Assembly (NCBI GenBank): GCA_964415295.1
Contig: CAYPYN010000001.1
Span: forward strand, 540,604 to 604,603
Source of the DNA: SB21 sp964415295
GTDB taxonomy: Bacteria > CLD3 > SB21
DNA: 64,000 nt
Direction of reading: 5' to 3'
In this document: positions 23,447 through 31,604 of the stretch, piece by piece
Layout of the letters: the number at the start of each line of letters is the position of its first letter
Position numbering within the stretch: position 1 is the first letter of the stretch
Position numbers and translations under genes: made by a program
The notes under the pieces: generated by a model
Told to the model about the DNA's origin: nothing
Databases searched by the model: none
Seen by the model: only the letters and a program-made list of their open reading frames with translations

Positions 23447-25492
23447 ATGAACTTGACCCGCCGTAAATTCTTACGATCCGTATGTATCGGCTTCGCCCTG
23501 ACCACAAAAAAAGGCTGGGCCAACGATCTTCCTATACCGGCTATCGAGCGCCGCGACCTTTTTCCGCAGGGTGTGGCATCCGGCGACCCGGCCTCTGACA
23601 GCGTGATCTTGTGGACGAGGCGTCCGCCGGTCAAAGACCTTTCAGCCAAAAAACTGACCGTTGAAGTATCGACCACCCCTGACTTCCAGAAGATCCTGGC
23701 GGGCGGCAGTTCGCCTGTCAGCGCGGATTCGGATTGGACCTGCCGTTTCCTCGTTACCGATCTCAAACCCGGCCGCGAATACTGGTACCGTTTCATTGAC
23801 GACCACGGTTTCGCCAGCCGCATCGGCCGCACGATCACAGCGCCCGCGGACGATTCGGATAAACCCGTTCGTTTTACTTTTGTCAGCTGCCAGTGCCCCA
23901 ACGAAGCCGGACTGAATGCGTACCGGAGAATGATCTTTGAAGATGAGGCGCGCCCCGGGGATCAGCGGCTTGATTTTGTTTTGCACCTGGGCGATTTCAT
24001 TTACGAAGTGACCTGGTATGCCGAAGATAATCCGAAAGGGAACCGCGGCCGCCGCATCCGGGATCTTTACAAGTTCCCGCAAGGCCGGAAGGTCAGTAAT
24101 TTTCATCTGCCGGTTACCCTCGAGGATTACCGCACGCTGTATCGCGCGTATCTGGAAGATCCCGATCTGCAGGATGCCCGCGCCCGCTGGCCGTTCGTCT
24201 GCGTCTGGGATAATCACGAATTCGCCTGGGCCGGTTACCAGAGCCAGTATGTGGCCGGGGGCGGCTACAACGCTCCTGCGCAAAATCAAAAGGTCTTTGC
24301 CAACCAGGCCTGGTGGGAATTCATTCCCGCGCGGGTCGAACAGCCGGGTAATCCTAAGCTCGAGCAATTCAACGCGCCGGCGGTCGTGGATACGCCCCTT
24401 GCGCCGTTCAATGAAGACGGGCTTTCGGAAGAACCGAATAACCTGAAGGCGATCCACAGCCTGAAGATCCAGCGCGTATTGCGCTGGGGCAGGAATGTCG
24501 ATCTGCTGCTGACCGATAATTGGTCCTTCCGCTCGCCCGATATGTCGGGCGATGATTTTAATGTTCGCGGATTTCCGAGGGTCTACCCGCAGGTGCCTTT
24601 TGAAATTACGGAATACGGCCGTCATTATAACGGCGGCAAACCGCCGGACACCATCCGCTTCAACGGCAAGGGCCTTCCGAATCCGACAAAAGATCTTCAT
24701 GCCCAGACCTTCCTGGGCAGCGAGCAACGGCGCTGGTTCCTGGAACAGCTTGGAGCTTCCAAAGCGCGCTGGAAGATATGGGGACATTCTTTCGGCACGA
24801 TGGAACTGCGCAGCGATTATCAGAACCTTCCCGAGGAACTGGGCTCGTGGCCTGAAGATGCCGGCTATGCGGTGATCGACAATCGATTCCTGCGCGATAA
24901 AGATATGATCTTTGATTTTATACGCGATCAGAAGATCACCGGTTTTGCAGTCGTGGCCGGCGACCGTCATGCGTTCTATGCCGGTTTAGCCTCCAAGGCG
25001 CTGCCGCCGAAAAAATACGAACCGCTGGGCGTGGAATTCGTCACCGGTTCCATCTCGCAGCAAACCATCTTTGAGGTCATGGAAGTCACCATGGCCAAAG
25101 ACCATCCGAAACGGGTACTGCATCTGATCGATCAGCCCGACGGCACGGTGATCCCCGCGATGAACGTGGCCGCAATGCATGGGGTGCGTTCCGCTCTGAA
25201 ACTGAAAGAGACCGGAGATATGAAACAGGCCCGTGCCGTGCGCAATCCGGACGTGGCGCCGCATTTGTTATTTCTCGACCAGGGCGGCCACGGCTATGCC
25301 CTGGTGACCGCAACTTCCGATCAACTCTCGGTCGAGTTCGTAGGTATACCCCGGCCTTTTGAGCGCAGCGAACGTCCTGACGGCGGCCCTTTGACCTACC
25401 GTGTTGTGCATCGGACGCGCTTATGGAAAGCGGGCGAGACGCCCAGGCTTGAGCAGGAAATTCTTGAAGGCGACCCGCAGTACTGCATCTGA
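23447..25492 (+). CDS. PhoD-family alkaline phosphatase, Tat-exported
   Basis: The 681-residue protein begins with a Tat signal (MNLTRRKFLRSVCIGFALTT). It continues with the PhoD N-terminal domain (FPQGVASGDPASDSVILWTR) and the phosphatase domain: FTFVSCQCPN, FVLHLGDFIYEV (metal Asp), VCVWDNHEFAWAGYQ (Asn-His-Glu cluster), WKIWGHSFGTMEL and VVAGDRHAFYAGL (late metal His). PhoD enzymes hydrolyse phosphate mono- and diesters, including teichoic-acid-like polymers, with Fe and Ca at the site. It would act in the periplasm or outside. Phosphate starvation often controls this family, but I see no Pho box. A small lipoprotein gene follows 106 bases on. Confidence 0.92.
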   Translation: MNLTRRKFLRSVCIGFALTTKKGWANDLPIPAIERRDLFPQGVASGDPASDSVILWTRRPPVKDLSAKKLTVEVSTTPDFQKILAGGSSPVSADSDWTCRFLVTDLKPGREYWYRFIDDHGFASRIGRTITAPADDSDKPVRFTFVSCQCPNEAGLNAYRRMIFEDEARPGDQRLDFVLHLGDFIYEVTWYAEDNPKGNRGRRIRDLYKFPQGRKVSNFHLPVTLEDYRTLYRAYLEDPDLQDARARWPFVCVWDNHEFAWAGYQSQYVAGGGYNAPAQNQKVFANQAWWEFIPARVEQPGNPKLEQFNAPAVVDTPLAPFNEDGLSEEPNNLKAIHSLKIQRVLRWGRNVDLLLTDNWSFRSPDMSGDDFNVRGFPRVYPQVPFEITEYGRHYNGGKPPDTIRFNGKGLPNPTKDLHAQTFLGSEQRRWFLEQLGASKARWKIWGHSFGTMELRSDYQNLPEELGSWPEDAGYAVIDNRFLRDKDMIFDFIRDQKITGFAVVAGDRHAFYAGLASKALPPKKYEPLGVEFVTGSISQQTIFEVMEVTMAKDHPKRVLHLIDQPDGTVIPAMNVAAMHGVRSALKLKETGDMKQARAVRNPDVAPHLLFLDQGGHGYALVTATSDQLSVEFVGIPRPFERSERPDGGPLTYRVVHRTRLWKAGETPRLEQEILEGDPQYCI

Positions 25493-25598
25493 GTCAATGC
25501 TTGCGGCTGATGGCCGCGAAGCGTGTCATTTGAGGCAAAGCTGGACGGCGCCTGACAGGCGGTATTTAGAGAGCGAGAACCACTTCAAACATTTGAAT

Positions 25599-25982
25599 AT
25601 GAAAAATCCATTCACCCTGTTACTTCTTCTATCCCTCACCCTACTGTCCTGCGGGAAAAAAGAAGGCGTAACTTATGGGAAACCTGTTACGGTCCGGGAT
25701 GCCGTTTCCATTGATCATCTTTATACGCGCCCCGCGCCGGAGAACTTCGCCATAGAAGGAAAGATCGTACAGATCGATACCGCGCGCGGAGCGTGGTTCA
25801 TCCTCGAAGATGAAGAAGGCAAGATCGAAGTGTCTGTGACAGAGTTTGTCATTCCGCCCGACGCCAAAGGGAAACGGGCGCTCGTTCAGGGAAATAAACT
25901 CGCGAAGGCCTACCGCCGCAGCGCGTCCGGACAGGATCATGAGACTTTTGTGGTCTATGCGTCGGGAATGGAGATCTATTGA
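25599..25982 (+). CDS. Small lipoprotein with an OB-fold-like domain
   Basis: ATG 25599 gives 127 residues with a lipoprotein signal (MKNPFTLLLLLSLTLLSCGK; lipobox LLSC). The core (NFAIEGKIVQIDTARGAWF, LEDEEGKIEVSVTEFVIP, GKRALVQGNKL) has the strand pattern of OB folds found in DUF4920-like and NirD-like small domains. The family is not certain. An upstream frame from 25401 is open but lies largely inside the PhoD gene and would hide the signal. It is probably anchored in the outer membrane. Partner unknown. Confidence 0.65.
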   Translation: MKNPFTLLLLLSLTLLSCGKKEGVTYGKPVTVRDAVSIDHLYTRPAPENFAIEGKIVQIDTARGAWFILEDEEGKIEVSVTEFVIPPDAKGKRALVQGNKLAKAYRRSASGQDHETFVVYASGMEIY

Positions 25983-26010
25983 CAATTTTCCTTCGAATAC
26001 GCAAAGCATG

Positions 26011-26489
26011 TATTTGTATTCCCAGCCTTGAAAGAAATGCCGGGGAAACCCGAGTTCGCAGCATTTAATGATGCGAAAAACGGCTTTCCTAAACGTTCTG
26101 ATCTGACGGATCGTTAAGATTAAGATTCGTTTTTCGCGGCCGTCCTGCGAACGAGGGTTTAGGCATTTTTTTCACAGCCAAAGTTTTCTTTGCAATTTTC
26201 TTTTCTAAAAAGAAAGTTGATCCGAGTGTTTACCTTAAGTAAAGACTCTATAATATGAACATGTTGTGAAACCACTCTTCTTTCTTTTACTGGCATAAAA
26301 GAAAGAAGCAAAGAAAAGTGCCATGGCTATGGAAAAACGCCGGAACCGTAGTTCGCTTGTGCTGGTGGCAGAAAACAGTTCCTTACATTTAAAAGTTGTC
26401 GTGAAATTACGGTCTGTTCCACGTTTTCTGCTGAAATGATATCGCGAACTCCGGTTCATTCCCGGCGTTTTTCCAAGGCCTGAAAACCA
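26011..26489 (+). repeat. Composite palindromic repeat, copy 3
   Basis: This is the first of two near-identical 479-base units in a 1.17 kb gene-free stretch. Module A runs from AAATGCCGGGGAAACCCGAG (26036) to GAGGGTTTAGGCATTTTTTT (26173), with inner pair GCGAAAAACG and CGTTTTTCGC. The first hairpin is TTTTCTTTTCTAAAAAGAAA (near 26198). The second is CTTCTTTCTTTTA, loop, TAAAAGAAAGAAG (26277-26308). Module B lies between GGAAAAACGCCGG (26331) and CCGGCGTTTTTCC (26474). It is followed by TGAAAACCA, the shared right end. Confidence 0.88.
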
Positions 26490-26490
26490 G

Positions 26491-26588
26491 AATGCCAAGT
26501 TTTTTGCACTTTCTTGTCTAAAAAGACAGTTGATCCGAGTGTTTACTTTAAGAACACAATTCAAAAACGTCATTTGCGGATTTCCAGG
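26491..26588 (+). repeat. Degenerate partial unit between the two composite repeats
   Basis: The 98 bases between copies 3 and 4 contain GCACTTTCTTGTCTAAAAAG and ACAGTTGATCCGAGTGTTTA, a diverged version of the first-hairpin region of the unit. They end in CAAAAACGTCATTTGCGGA, whose like (CAAAATCGTCATTTGCGAA) also follows copy 4 at 27072. So the array arose by duplication of a longer segment with later loss. Confidence 0.65.
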
Positions 26589-27067
26589 TATTTGTATTCC
26601 CGGCCTTGAAAAAAATGCCGAGGAAACCCGAGTTTGCAGCATTAAATATTGCGAAAAACGGCTTTCATAAACGTTCTGATCTGACGGATCGTTAAGATTG
26701 AGATTCGTTTTTCGCCGCCGTCCTGCGAATGAGGGTTTAGGCATTTTTTTCACAGCCAAAGTTTTCTTTGCAACTTTCTTTTCTAAAAAGAAAGTTGATC
26801 CGAGTGTTTGCCTTAAGTAAAGACTCTATAATATGAACATGTTGTGAAACCACTCTTCTTTCTTTTACTGGCATAAAAGAAAGAAGCAAAGAAAAGTGCC
26901 ATGGCTATGGAAAAACGCCGGAACCGTAGTTCGCTTGTGCTGGTGGCAGAAAACAGTTCCTTACATTTAAAAGTTGTCGTGAAATTACGGTCTGTTCCAC
27001 GTTTTCTGCTGAAATGATATCGCGAACTCCGGTTCATTCCCGGCGTTTTTCCAAGGCCTGAAAACCA
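26589..27067 (+). repeat. Composite palindromic repeat, copy 4
   Basis: This is a second 479-base unit, offset by exactly 578 bases from copy 3 and without net insertions or deletions. From about 26740 to the right end the two copies differ at only a few positions. The left half differs a little more (for example GAGTTTGCAGC for GAGTTCGCAGC). The first hairpin here is CAACTTTCTTTT against AAAAGAAAGTTG, fully paired, whereas copy 1 has CCACTTTCTTTT against AAAAGAAAGTGG. Minus-strand open frames shared by copies 3 and 4 are repeat by-products. Confidence 0.88.
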
Positions 27068-27150
27068 AATACAAAATCGTCATTTGCGAAAACATGTAAA
27101 TATTTTATAACTATCAGTAACTATCAAACCAACGGAGATCATTTGAAACC

Positions 27151-27708
27151 ATGAAAAAAAAGTTGTCACCGCCTCAGCAGGACGAACTCCTCAAAACACT
27201 CAAAACCCGTTTTGAGAAGAACATGAACCGCCACAAAGGCCTCGATTGGGCCAAAGTTCAGGCCAGGCTGGAAGCCAAACCTGAAAAACTGTGGCCGCTG
27301 TATGAAATGGAAAGGACCGGCGGTGAACCGGATGTCGTGGGGCAGGACAAAAAATCGGGTGAATTTATTTTTTACGATTGTTCGCCTGAAAGTCCCGACG
27401 GGCGAAGGAGTTTCTGCTACGACCGTACCGCGCTGGATGCGAGGAAGGAACATAAGCCGAAGAACAGCGCCATGGATATGGCCGCAGCCATGGGCATTGA
27501 GATCCTGACGGAAGAAGAATACCGCGCCTTGCAGAAATTGGGCAATTTCGATACGAAAACTTCCAGTTGGGTCCGGACGCCCGCGGACATCCGGAATCTC
27601 GGCGGCGCGATCTTCTGCGATCGCCGCTACGGTCACGTTTTTGTTTATCACAACGGCGCCGAGTCGTACTATGCCGCCCGTGGATTCCGCGGCTCGCTGA
27701 GGGTTTGA
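27151..27708 (+). CDS. DUF4256 domain-containing protein
   Basis: The 185-residue protein matches the DUF4256 family over its whole length: LLKTLKTRFEKNMNRHKGLDW, VQARLEAKPEKLWPLYEMER, TGGEPDVVGQD, YDCSPESPDGRRSFCYDR, AMDMAAAMGIEILTEEEYR, LGNFDTKTSSWVRTP and NLGGAIFCDRRYGHVFVYHN. The function of the family is not known. It is a cytosolic protein of conserved length, often in soil bacteria. The KOW-motif gene follows 75 bases on with its own strong ribosome binding site. Confidence 0.9.
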   Translation: MKKKLSPPQQDELLKTLKTRFEKNMNRHKGLDWAKVQARLEAKPEKLWPLYEMERTGGEPDVVGQDKKSGEFIFYDCSPESPDGRRSFCYDRTALDARKEHKPKNSAMDMAAAMGIEILTEEEYRALQKLGNFDTKTSSWVRTPADIRNLGGAIFCDRRYGHVFVYHNGAESYYAARGFRGSLRV

Positions 27709-27783
27709 ATTTTGCACACCGCCGATCGCTGTGCGAAAGGCCGCTTTTTTATAGAACGCTAATCCAATTCAAAAGGAGCTCAT

Positions 27784-27978
27784 ATGAAAGAAAGATCATC
27801 AGTCAAAGTATTTGACGGAGCACAATGTAAAGTAATTGGCGGCGTTCATGAGGGAAAATCCGGAACGGTAAGAGATATCAAAACCGGAAAAACGGGTCAT
27901 GTATCCATAACCGTTGTGCAAAAGAACGGGATCCGGTTTAAGACCCTTGCAAAAAATGTCGTCGTTATCAAAGCGTGA
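27784..27978 (+). CDS. Small KOW-motif protein
   Basis: The 64-residue protein consists almost entirely of a KOW-like SH3 barrel: GAQCKVIGGVHEGKSGTVRD, then KTGHVSITVVQKNGIRFK and LAKNVVVIKA. The segment KVIGGVHEGKSGTV matches the RNA- and protein-binding loop of KOW motifs in L24, S4e and NusG. It is too short for NusG or L24. AAAGGAGC lies six bases before the ATG. It may bind nucleic acid, and its role is unknown. Confidence 0.75.
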   Translation: MKERSSVKVFDGAQCKVIGGVHEGKSGTVRDIKTGKTGHVSITVVQKNGIRFKTLAKNVVVIKA

Positions 27979-28169
27979 CCGGATCATCGGTTTGAATAGG
28001 GCGGCGATCCATAGGTCTCTGACCGGCCGGAACTTTTATTTCACGCAAACGTAATAAACCCATCGATCCCGTCTGAATTGACTTTTCTGTCGTGATCCCG
28101 TGTGAGGAGAGCTTATAATTAAACGTATCGCTTTTCAGTTTATCGACGTAAACTTACAAAGGTGCCGAT

Positions 28170-28619
28170 ATGCAAACCCTTCACTTTTCCATTCTGATCG
28201 ATACCGACAGAAAAAAAGTATGGAACGCCATGCTCGAAGACAAGACCTACCGCGAATGGACACGGGCTTTTTTCGACGGTTCTTACTACGAAGGCAGCTG
28301 GAAAAAAGGCAGCGAGATCCGTTTCCTCGCCAAGAATGACAAAGGAATACCGGAAGGCATGTTCAGCCGTATCAAGGATAATATCGAATATCAATTCATC
28401 TCCATCGAGCATCTGGGTATCGTTTCCGACGGCAAAGTGGATACCACGAGCGACGACGTCAAAAAATGGGCGTCTTCATTTGAGAATTATACGTTCACGG
28501 ACAAAGGCGGTCAAACCGAGGTTCTGATCGACATACAGGTGGATGAAAATTATGTAGAGATGTTCGAAGACATGTGGCCGAAGGCGCTGAAACGGCTTAA
28601 AGAAATATGTGAGAAATGA
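28170..28619 (+). CDS. SRPBCC / AHSA1-like (START-fold) protein
   Basis: The protein has 149 residues with the full helix-grip pattern: TLHFSILIDTDRKKVWNAML, TYREWTRAFFDGSYYEGSWK, GSEIRFLAKNDKGIPEGMFS, EYQFISIEHLG, ENYTFTDKGGQTEVLIDIQ and the C-terminal helix EMFEDMWPKALKRLKEICE. Members bind hydrophobic ligands or act as chaperone activators. The ligand is unknown. The fragment at 23162-23347 is a decayed relative of the same subgroup. Confidence 0.85.
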   Translation: MQTLHFSILIDTDRKKVWNAMLEDKTYREWTRAFFDGSYYEGSWKKGSEIRFLAKNDKGIPEGMFSRIKDNIEYQFISIEHLGIVSDGKVDTTSDDVKKWASSFENYTFTDKGGQTEVLIDIQVDENYVEMFEDMWPKALKRLKEICEK

Positions 28620-28695
28620 CCTCCGGAACATTCATAAAAATATATAGTGAGTAGACCCTATAAGCGCATTCTAAGAACCTTGAAAGAACCCATCT

Positions 28696-29397
28696 ATGGA
28701 AACGACCTCACTCAAAAAAACGACCCGATTTGCCGGCGGTTTGTATCTTATCTGGATCATCACGGGTCTCTTTGCCCTGATCTACGTTCCGTCTAAGATC
28801 GATATGAAAGGCGATGCGGCGACCGCTGCACAAAACATTTTGGCCAATGAATCGTTATATCGCGCAAGCATCATCAATGATCTTTTCAGCGCCGTCCTTT
28901 GGATCATCATGGTATTGGTTTTTTACAGGATGTTCAAACCGGTCGACAAGTTCCAGTCTAAACTCCTGGTTGCGTTGGTGATCGTACAGATCCCCGTCAT
29001 TTTTATTATGGACGCGTTCAGCATCGCTTCGCTCATGGCCTTTAAAGGCGAAATATTTAATGCATTCGAACTTGCGCAAAGGCAGGAATTGGGTTTGCTT
29101 TTTATTAAGATCAACGATTACGGAGTTTTTCCCTTAGAGATGTTCTGGGGGCTTTGGCTTTTTCCCTTAGCAATCCTGGTTTACAAATCCGGTTTCCTTC
29201 CGCGTTTTCTGGGCATCTGGCTGTCTGTCACCGGTATTTTTTACGTGATCCTGAGTTATGTCAGCATCATGCTGCCGCAATACAAGGACGCGGTCCTTCA
29301 CAGCCCATTGGCCCTGCCGGCCGAGGTTGGTGAAGTGGCGTTCATGTTGTGGCTTCTGATCATGGGCGCCAAAGAACCGAAACCCGGAGCGGCTTGA
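28696..29397 (+). CDS. DUF4386 integral membrane protein
   Basis: The 233-residue protein has six hydrophobic segments. RFAGGLYLIWIITGLFALIYV at the N-terminus, the loop with AAQNILANESLYRASIINDL, LSAVLW-type segment two and FPLEMFWGLWLFPLAILVYKSG, followed by LPRFLGIWLSVTGIFYVILS, are the hallmark elements of DUF4386. Function is unknown. The YbaK-like gene starts four bases after its stop, so the two genes are likely co-transcribed. Confidence 0.88.
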   Translation: METTSLKKTTRFAGGLYLIWIITGLFALIYVPSKIDMKGDAATAAQNILANESLYRASIINDLFSAVLWIIMVLVFYRMFKPVDKFQSKLLVALVIVQIPVIFIMDAFSIASLMAFKGEIFNAFELAQRQELGLLFIKINDYGVFPLEMFWGLWLFPLAILVYKSGFLPRFLGIWLSVTGIFYVILSYVSIMLPQYKDAVLHSPLALPAEVGEVAFMLWLLIMGAKEPKPGAA

Positions 29398-29400
29398 GTT

Positions 29401-29877
29401 ATGAGCATAGAAAAAGCGCGCGCGCATCTGAAAAAATGGGGCCGCGATAAGGACATCATCGAATTTGACGTGTCAAGCGCTACGGTGCCGCTGGCCGCGC
29501 TTGCACTGAATACGGAAGAATCCAGGATCGCAAAATCGATCTCATTGAAAGGGCAAACGGGCGCTTTTCTCGTAGTAACGGCCGGTGATGTCAAGATCGA
29601 CAATCAAAAATTCAAACAGGAATTCGGTTTCAAACCAAAAATGCTAAGCGCCGATGAGGTCAAAGAACTGGTCGGACATGAGATCGGAGGGGTTTGCCCT
29701 TTCGGGATCCATGAGAATGTCAGCGTCTACCTGGACGCTTCCTTGAAGCGATTCGATACGGTATTTCCCGCCTGCGGCAGCAGTAATTCCGCCATACCGA
29801 TGACCTGTGATGAACTCGAAGAGATCTCAGGGTATGTGAAATGGGTTGATGTTTGCAAAGAAAAGGCGGAAAGCTGA
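29401..29877 (+). CDS. YbaK/EbsC family aminoacyl-tRNA deacylase-like protein
   Basis: The protein has 158 residues. The YbaK fold is shown by LNTEESRIAKSISLKGQTGAF, VVTAGDVKIDNQKFKQEFG, PKMLSADEVKELVGHEIGG and VCPFGIHENVSVYLDASL, ending with FPACGSSNSAIPMTCDELEEI. Relatives hydrolyse mischarged Cys-tRNA(Pro) or Ala-tRNA(Pro). This compact form is closer to the YeaK/EbsC group of stand-alone deacylases. It starts three bases after the DUF4386 stop, and a GNAT gene begins nine bases after its own stop. Confidence 0.9.
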   Translation: MSIEKARAHLKKWGRDKDIIEFDVSSATVPLAALALNTEESRIAKSISLKGQTGAFLVVTAGDVKIDNQKFKQEFGFKPKMLSADEVKELVGHEIGGVCPFGIHENVSVYLDASLKRFDTVFPACGSSNSAIPMTCDELEEISGYVKWVDVCKEKAES

Positions 29878-29885
29878 GTGCCGAT

Positions 29886-30362
29886 ATGAATAGTATACGT
29901 CTTATACGAACCAATTCCGATAACCGCGATTTTGTAGAACTTGTCCGGTTACTCGACGCAGAACTTGCCGACAGGGATGGCGCCGATCATCCTTTTTATG
30001 CGCAGTTCAATAAGATCGACAAGATCAGATACGCCGTCCTGGCTTATGAAAACGAAAAGCCGGTTGGCTGCGGAGCGATAAAAGAATATGCTTCCGATAT
30101 CGCGGAGATCAAACGCATGTACGTCTTGCCTGAGCATCGAAAAAAAGGGATCGCCGAGATCGTCCTTCTGGAATTGGAAAAGTGGGCCGGCGAATTATCT
30201 TATTCAAAATGCATATTGGAAACCGGGAAAAAACAGCCGGAAGCTATCGGGTTATACAAAAAAAGCGGATACACCCTGATCCCAAATTACGGCCAGTATG
30301 CCGAAGTGGAGAACAGCCTGTGCTTCGAAAAGGAAGTGAAAGCGGGGGCCATTGAAAATTGA
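29886..30362 (+). CDS. GNAT family N-acetyltransferase
   Basis: ATG 29886 gives 158 residues. The acetyl-CoA-binding segment is EIKRMYVLPEHRKKGIAEIV (RxxGxA type), preceded by AVLAYENEKPVGCGAIKEYA and followed by YSKCILETGKKQPEAIGLYK and KSGYTLIPNYGQY. The substrate is unknown. The pattern is like the PaiA/YjgM-type small acetyltransferases. It is part of a tightly packed plus-strand run from 28696 to 30831. Confidence 0.9.
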   Translation: MNSIRLIRTNSDNRDFVELVRLLDAELADRDGADHPFYAQFNKIDKIRYAVLAYENEKPVGCGAIKEYASDIAEIKRMYVLPEHRKKGIAEIVLLELEKWAGELSYSKCILETGKKQPEAIGLYKKSGYTLIPNYGQYAEVENSLCFEKEVKAGAIEN

Positions 30363-30831
30363 AAGACCGTTAAGAGTTAAAAGAACGTACACCCAGCGAT
30401 TAAAAGCGGCGCCGGACCGTGTTTTCCCGTTACTCTGCCCCGTTCGCGAAACGGAGTGGGTCAACGGATGGGATCCCAATCTTGTTGTTTCCGATTCGGG
30501 CGTCGCCGAATTGGGCTGCGTATTTACCATCGGGCCGCGCGATGCCGAATCGACCTGGATCGTAACGGCCCACGACCCCGTCAATTTCAAAATTTCCTTT
30601 TTGAAATTCACACCGAAAGAAACGGTGGCCGCGATCGATATCGCGCTGGAAAGTTCGGCGGATAAAACTCTGGCGCACATCAGTTATGCTTACACGGCCA
30701 TCGGCCCGACGGGTGTGACCTTTGTTGAGAACTTCACCGAAGAATATTATAGGAAATTCATGAAAGAATGGGAGAACGAGTGTAATCACTATTTGACCAC
30801 CGGAAAAAGACTCATTTCTGAACCGGGATAA
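30352..30831 (+). CDS. SRPBCC family protein
   Basis: The protein has 159 residues. RVKRTYTQRLKAAPDRVFPL, CPVRETEWVNGWDPNLVV, STWIVTAHDPVNFKISFLKF and ESSADKTLAHISYAYTAIGP fit polyketide-cyclase/START-like SRPBCC proteins. The start appears to be TTG 30352, which overlaps the GNAT stop by 11 bases. The only ATG candidates would remove the first strand. Ligand unknown. Confidence 0.75.
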   Translation: MKIERPLRVKRTYTQRLKAAPDRVFPLLCPVRETEWVNGWDPNLVVSDSGVAELGCVFTIGPRDAESTWIVTAHDPVNFKISFLKFTPKETVAAIDIALESSADKTLAHISYAYTAIGPTGVTFVENFTEEYYRKFMKEWENECNHYLTTGKRLISEPG

Positions 30832-30843
30832 ACTACGGATACT

Positions 30844-31593
30844 ATGATCACTGAAAAATACGGCCCGGACCCTGCTCAGGAGGGCGATCTTTTTATTCCC
30901 GATCAAAAGCCTCGTGCGATTCTTTGCCTGTTTCACGGCGGATTCTGGACGATGCCTTACGGACGGGACCAGTTGATACCTGTGGCGCGCGAACTTGCGC
31001 ACAACGGCTTCGTTGTTTGGAATATCGGCTACCGCCGGATCGGCGGAGGCGGCGGATGGCCCGCAACTTTTGATGATACTGCCGCAGCGATCAATCACCT
31101 GAGAATTCTGTCCACAAAATTCGGACCCTTCGATCTCTCTAAAGTGGTTCCCATGGGTCATTCGGCCGGCGGACAACTGGCCATTTGGGCCGGAAAACAT
31201 CATCGCGATAGGATCGATCCTTCTATCCGGCTGGATCGCGTTGTCGGTCTTGCGCCGGTGGTGGATCTTGTGAGAACGTATGAGCGTCAACTGGGCGCTC
31301 ACTCGGTCTTTCATCTGCTCGGAGGTTCTCCGGAAGAATATCCCGCTCGATACGCATCCGCCGACCCTATGAAAATGCTGCCGCTGGAAGTTCCTCAACT
31401 GCTCCTGCACGGAAACGCCGACGAAGCGTTGCCGGTCGAGTGGCCGCGCGCCTACGTCGATGCCGCCCGAGCCGCGGGCGGAACGATCGACTATTTTGAG
31501 ATAGACAATGGCGGACACATGGATTACATTATCCCTGACAGTCAAGCCGTGTCGGTTTTGATTGAACAATTGTTAATACATTATCCAACATAA
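30844..31593 (+). CDS. Alpha/beta hydrolase (BD-FAE / kynurenine formamidase-like)
   Basis: The 249-residue protein has the HGG oxyanion motif (ILCLFHGGFWTMPYGR), the nucleophile elbow GHSAGGQLAIW, the acid in LLLHGNADEALPVEW and the His in IDNGGHMDYI. The order matches bifunctional feruloyl-esterase/acetylesterase-type and kynurenine-formamidase-like hydrolases. There is no signal peptide, so it is cytosolic. The cysteine-synthase-like gene begins 11 bases after its stop, so the two may be expressed together. Confidence 0.87.
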   Translation: MITEKYGPDPAQEGDLFIPDQKPRAILCLFHGGFWTMPYGRDQLIPVARELAHNGFVVWNIGYRRIGGGGGWPATFDDTAAAINHLRILSTKFGPFDLSKVVPMGHSAGGQLAIWAGKHHRDRIDPSIRLDRVVGLAPVVDLVRTYERQLGAHSVFHLLGGSPEEYPARYASADPMKMLPLEVPQLLLHGNADEALPVEWPRAYVDAARAAGGTIDYFEIDNGGHMDYIIPDSQAVSVLIEQLLIHYPT

Positions 31594-31604
31594 GATGTAG
31601 ACAA

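Noticed and set aside
23642..24970. 442-codon minus-strand frame opposite PhoD
   Set aside because: It is antisense to a clear PhoD gene with Tat signal and metal motifs, and its residue pattern is the usual shadow of a GC-rich codon phase.
26235..27037. Minus-strand frames of 174 and 74 codons sharing their C-terminus
   Set aside because: Both lie within copies 3 and 4 of the composite repeat. Their identical ends come from the duplication and they have no domain or ribosome binding site.
285..27067. CRISPR array
   Set aside because: The repeats are few, long and palindromic, without regular unique spacers. No cas gene is present.
30430..31569. 379-codon minus-strand frame
   Set aside because: It is a shadow of the SRPBCC and hydrolase genes on the plus strand, both of which have full domain patterns.
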